From NCBI RefSeq assembly GCF_014633365.1, contig NC_068338.1:21028616-21092615 (forward strand): DNA of 64,000 nt, given 5' to 3'. The notes under the pieces were generated by a model that worked only from the letters and a program-made list of their open reading frames with translations, was not told where the DNA came from and searched no databases. Source of the DNA: Diospyros lotus. Its lineage: Eukaryota > Streptophyta > Magnoliopsida > Ericales > Ebenaceae. Each line of letters opens with the position of its first letter. Positions within the stretch are counted from its first letter, which is position 1. The position numbers and the translations under genes are program-made. Below are positions 59,947 through 64,000 of the stretch, in pieces.

Positions 59947-62125
59947 TGTAATACCCCATATTTTCGTAAGGTTGCCACGTATTTTAAGTGAGTTTAAAAT
60001 ATAGAAAAATATGCTTGAAATGGCAACAAGTGACCGAATCGGTCACTGGGAGTGCCCTGGAACTTAGATACCTAAGGACAAAGGTATATTTTTGACGAGC
60101 ATCTCGAGGCAATATTTATGGCGCTGAAAGAAATAAAATAAGAGACGGTTTTCGGTTAAGTTAAGTTATAACCTGAAAAGACCGAATGATGGTAAGGGCT
60201 TCCCGAAAATCGTACATATCAAGTAATTTTGAGTTATTAATTTTAAAATTTTAAGTATCTCGATAAATTTGATGTTTGATGGTGTAATTGTAATTAGAAA
60301 ATTATCTAAATAAAATAAGGATGAAATTTGGAGCTTATGTGGTAAAATATTAAAGTTTGAGAACTTGAAATAAGGGCCAAAATGTCATTTGGAAGAAGTT
60401 GGGGAATTAGCTTGGATTTCAAAAATTAAATCCATTCTAGTTTTGGATTTCAAAAGCCATTCAAATATATCTTTGAGTCTTTGGAGTCCATGGCTTAGAT
60501 TGTGAAAAGTGGCATAATGTGATTGGTTGAAGAAATCTATAAATAGGCACCATGGGTTGTTCTCATATCATTCCAAGCGAGTTTGAGAGTTGAGGCACTC
60601 TAAGAGGAGGAGCTTGCTCTAGAAAGAGAGGAGGAAGCTAGGTAAGAAAGCGAGAAGAAATCGAAGGAGAAGCCAGGGAGAACGAGCCTTGTCAGAGTTA
60701 CGAGCCTTCGCCGGAGTTCATCAAAATAAGTTAGAAAAAAAGCGAGGTAAGTCCAATTATTTTTTATAATCCTATAGAGGGGGAAAATAGGGTCGCGTAG
60801 GTTCAAATAAGGGTCGAATCGAAGTTAAAACGAGGGAGATATGACCGAAATACGAAAACGACGCAATGCTGTCCGAAATCTGGTAGTAGCACGTGAGATA
60901 CACGTGTCGGAAGTGGCTGCGCGTGAAGGCGCGTGAGCCACCTTCCTAGGGCGCATGAGGGGTCCATTTTCCTAAAAATTTTTCAGTTATGCCCCTACTT
61001 TAATATCCTTCCATACTATGTAAAAATATTTGAGGTTAGGTTTACCAAAATGCATGTTTTCTGCAGAAACCTAGGCCGTTTGCTGTAAAATTATACTGTC
61101 GAAGAGATAAACCAACAAGGTGAGACTTTTATACTCCAAATCCTATTTTTTATTCTCTTATGAGAGACTTCTATTACATGAGACGTGTTTTGTGAAGTTC
61201 TTATACATAAACTCTTCTTATTCTCTTACGTGAAATCATGTTGCATATATGAAATGTATTTTTCTGGAAAACATATGCTATTGGCTTTTTAATTGTTGCA
61301 TTTATAAAATTCGTGTGGCCATACTGTTGTACCTATTTGTTGTTGGCCGAGGGCAAAAGTCGGATATCCCCTGAGAGGCACTATGTGTGCGCTATCGAGA
61401 AAGCTCTCATGGGGAAGACCGTGAGCATAAGGAATAACGGATGTGGTGCTTACATGAGTGCTATGAAGTCGGGCCAAAGTGACATGGTTAGGGACCTCCC
61501 GAGAGGCGCTATGCGTGCGTTATTGAGAAAGCTCTTGTTGGAGGAGGCTGACATGTTCACGAGGCACTTTGGAGTAGTTCTCCTTGTCTTCTCATACATT
61601 TTATACTTGATCATGCATCGATATAAACTGTTTTTGGAGTTTCTCACTAGAAGATTCATCTTCTAATTGGACTATATCCCTGGAATATTCAAATATTCCA
61701 GGTTCGACCAGCGGCTCTAAGGGAAATGAGGTAGCTGAAGAATTAGCTTAAATTACTGTTTGTAGCATGATTAGCATATTTTTGTTTATTTGCGAACCTA
61801 TGTATGATTTGGATATGTTTAAGACGTTTATTTATCACTTGCGAGAGATGATGTCCATGTAATACATTTTGTAGACGTTTTGAATGATTTTATTTATGAT
61901 AAATAAAACATTATGGTTGGGAACCATATCAGGTTCGATCTAACTTCCGCATTTAAAATTTTAATACTTGTCTTAGCTATTTAATATTGGGTTTGTTAAG
62001 CTGAGAATGTGAAAATTAGGGTTTTTGAGAATTTGTGTGATGTATGGCAACGATTGTGGTATGAAAAATTTTTATATTCCTGAAATCCTAAGTTATAACA
62101 CACCCGAAAAATTTGGGGTGTTACA
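59947..62125 (+). mobile_element. Gypsy-type solo LTR with intact ends
   Basis: It starts TGTAATACCCCATATTTTCG and ends TTGGGGTGTTACA between AAGGT duplicates (59942-59946, 62126-62130). Length is 2179 bp. The plus-strand TATA is CTATAAATAGGC near 60539. GGTTCGATCTAACTTCCGC near 61932 matches the sister at 59.05 kb and, inverted, the LTR at 27.4 kb. A 117-codon frame at 61313-61666 lies in a repeated segment and is not a gene. Confidence 0.9.
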
Positions 62126-62130
62126 AAGGT

Positions 62131-62496
62131 CCTCGACCATATCACTTTGCTAAGCAGCCTAAAGCAAAATAGCATGGGCATACATGATCATGGATGCAAA
62201 AGAGAAACTAAAACAAAGTACATTTCCAATACCCATTTTTATTATGCAATACAAAAAACCATAAAATAAGAGTTTGTGAGGGGGAGAACATCACCTCAAG
62301 GTCTCATTGGAGAAGATCTCGCTTGCTTTTCCTAGCTTTCCAGCCTCTCCCTGGACATCTTAATGGCAAGTTTCTTATCCATTTTCACTTGTTTTCTCTC
62401 TTCCTTGCTTCCTCCTTTATTTTTTCTCTTCTCTTACACTTACTTCAAATCTCTCAAATGAGATATCCTCCCCCAATTTACCGAGCTCCTCATCTT
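62131..62496. other. Spacer between LTRs
   Basis: It contains CTCATTGGAGAAGATCTCGC and TTTTCCTAGC, which match the inverse of 59518-59556. It is part of a rearranged local repeat. No gene. Confidence 0.5.
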
Positions 62497-64000
62497 TGTT
62501 GAGTTTGATTTTGAGAATGTTTTAATGATGAGATCTAAGTAAAACTTTAATGAACCTTGATGATAAGCTTTCAAATAGTAAACATATACTTAAAACTAAA
62601 ACTAGGCTGTCAATCAAGTAAGACTGCTCATTAAACAATTAACGCATCTTTTACTCAAGTAAATTTCAAATGTTAATCGAGTAATTATGTTTGGAAATTC
62701 AATTGTAACTAACTTTCAAACATTACTCAAGTAATTGAATATTTGTAATTGAGTAAGACATACTGGGACCTGAAGAATTAATTAACAAATGTATGAACTT
62801 AATAGAGTAATTATCATTTTTGAGTAAAGAAAATGCTTAGTTGAGTAACAAGTGTTGTATATGACTAAATTATTCTTTTAATCGAGTAAGACCTGAACAT
62901 TCAAGGGATTAATCGATTCTGCACTAGTATTCTCAAATATATGATGAAATTACATTATTCGAGTAACTAAAATGTTAATCGACTAAGTGTTATATTAGTC
63001 GAGAAACTATACTCCTTAATCGAGTAATAAATATGGGACAAAATGACAAGTCTCTGTACTTGTATCATTAGTGGACTAGGAAGAAATATTAATCGAGTAA
63101 CTCATTACTTAGTTCAGTAACCAGAAACTTTACAATAGTAATAATTCATGAGCAAAATATCAAGTGTATGTATTTTAGCATTTATTCAACTAAGAAGGCA
63201 TTATTAATCAAGTAACTTCATTCTTAGTTAAGTAACTAAGTGTCTTAGTCGAGTAAAAATTATCAAACAGAGTGTGAGTCTTTGTACTTGAATTATTAAT
63301 AAACTAAATGAAACTTATAGTTGAGTAAAATTATATTTTACTCGAGTAACAAAAATGCTTAATCGAGTAACAAATTTGAAGTTACTATTGGATGAAATGT
63401 TAATCGACTAAGATAAGCTTTTAATTGAATATTATCATCTTGTAGTCGAGTAACATCCAAATTTTTAGTTAGGCAGTGGCTAATGTAGTTGACAAGTTTA
63501 ATTAAGTAACCTTATTCAGTAATTGAATAATGCCTAAACTTAATTGACTAATAATTAAGTTTACTCGAGTGACTGCATGTTTTACTCGAGTAATACCAAA
63601 TGTTACTAGACTAATATTCAAAAAATTAGCCGTTACAGACAACATTAAATGTACATAGTTTTTCGTTTTACACTATCAGACCATTACAAAAAGTTGTCTA
63701 AACATTCTTTTATCAAAATAAACAATGCTTGAACTTCAATAACATAATTCTAACCATTGGAATGCAAAAATAGATTATTCTTTGCTGATTTACAAGTTAA
63801 TTCATTTACCCTTGGACAAAACTAAAAAGTGCATTGAAGAAACTAAAGCTATAAATACACATGACATGCACGAGATTGAAGCTGTTGAGCTAATAAGAAA
63901 TGCTCTCTTGAGGAGAATGAGAAAGAAGAGAGAGAAAAAGAAGAGCTGGGCAGAAATACATCATCCTTTGAGTTCATTTGTCAATTGTCGACAAAGTCTT
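62497..64000 (+). mobile_element. Start of a large LTR of the TCGAGTAA-array family, runs off the window
   Basis: It starts TGTTGAGTTTGATTTTGAG, like TATTGAGTTCATGATC at 15359. The order is the same in both: start, motif array, AGCCGTT(A/G)CA, GACCATT, TATA box (CTATAAATACAC at about 63850), then TTGAAG. Its 3' end lies outside the window, so whether it is solo or part of a full element cannot be told. Confidence 0.6.
62660..63600 (+). repeat. Array of TTAATCGAGTAAC-like motifs
   Basis: I count ten exact TCGAGTAA and about nine near matches (TCAAGTAA, TTGAGTAA, TCGACTAA) in about 940 bases. Spacing is irregular, mostly 20-90 bases, and all point the same way. The array ends about 250 bases before the TATA box. 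Confidence 0.8.

Noticed and set aside
61313..61666. 117-codon plus-strand frame with repeated GAMRALLRK-like pieces
   Set aside because: It lies in a repeated part of a solo LTR (GAGAGGCRCTATG duplicates) and is not conserved as a frame in the sister LTR.
1..64000. CRISPR arrays, tRNA, rRNA or bacterial-type operons
   Set aside because: No regular repeat-spacer pattern, no cloverleaf-type B box in context and no rRNA core sequence was seen; the gene structures are those of a plant nucleus.

Overview
This is an AT-rich window of plant nuclear DNA, almost certainly from a flowering plant and probably a eudicot. The evidence is plant-specific gene families with short AT-rich GT-AG introns (a LOB-domain gene, an early-nodulin-like phytocyanin, a REM-type B3 gene) set among Ty3-gypsy and Ty1-copia LTR elements, a Mutator-like element and MITEs. 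There are no bacterial-type operons, CRISPR arrays or recognisable tRNA or rRNA genes.

Layout. 39-665: a two-exon LBD (class I, LBD18/30-like) gene with a frameshift in exon 2, probably a decayed copy. 666-7193: mostly non-coding AT-rich DNA, with a promoter-like stretch and possible first exon near 5.1-5.3 kb. 7194-8665: a two-exon, GPI-type phytocyanin. 8666-13.5 kb: non-coding, with a decayed copia RNase H domain (10.4-10.7 kb), a probable LTR and a primer-binding site. 13.5-15.26 kb, continuing at 47.98-50.95 kb: a dispersed repeat present as two to three tandem units. 51.2 kb: a foldback MITE. 51803-55029: a four-exon, two-domain B3 (REM) gene. 56.8-64 kb: two solo LTRs of one family and the start of a third LTR that runs off the end.

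The main feature is a nest. A small Mutator-like element of about 1.3 kb, with terminal inverted repeats of roughly 400-500 bp and a 9-bp target duplication, has been split by three insertions so that its ends now lie 32.7 kb apart (15258 and 47978). The insertions are a 5.9-kb LTR (15359-21243) containing a solo LTR; a 14.9-kb LTR (21306-36233) containing a copia solo LTR with a gypsy solo LTR inside it, plus a non-autonomous LTR retrotransposon with its own solo LTR; and a complete 10.6-kb minus-strand gypsy element (36406-46980). Most boundaries were fixed by TG..CA-type ends and 5-bp target duplications read directly from the sequence, and the four pieces of the left inverted repeat rejoin to match the uninterrupted right one.

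Inside the non-autonomous retrotransposon (about 26653-35695, minus strand) is a full-length, intron-free copy of a LONELY GUY (LOG) cytokinin-activating gene at 31708-32307. It lies in the sense direction of the element. It has four in-frame stops and no frameshift. A retrotransposon that captured a spliced hormone-activation gene is the most notable observation in the window. The three host genes show no functional link to each other.
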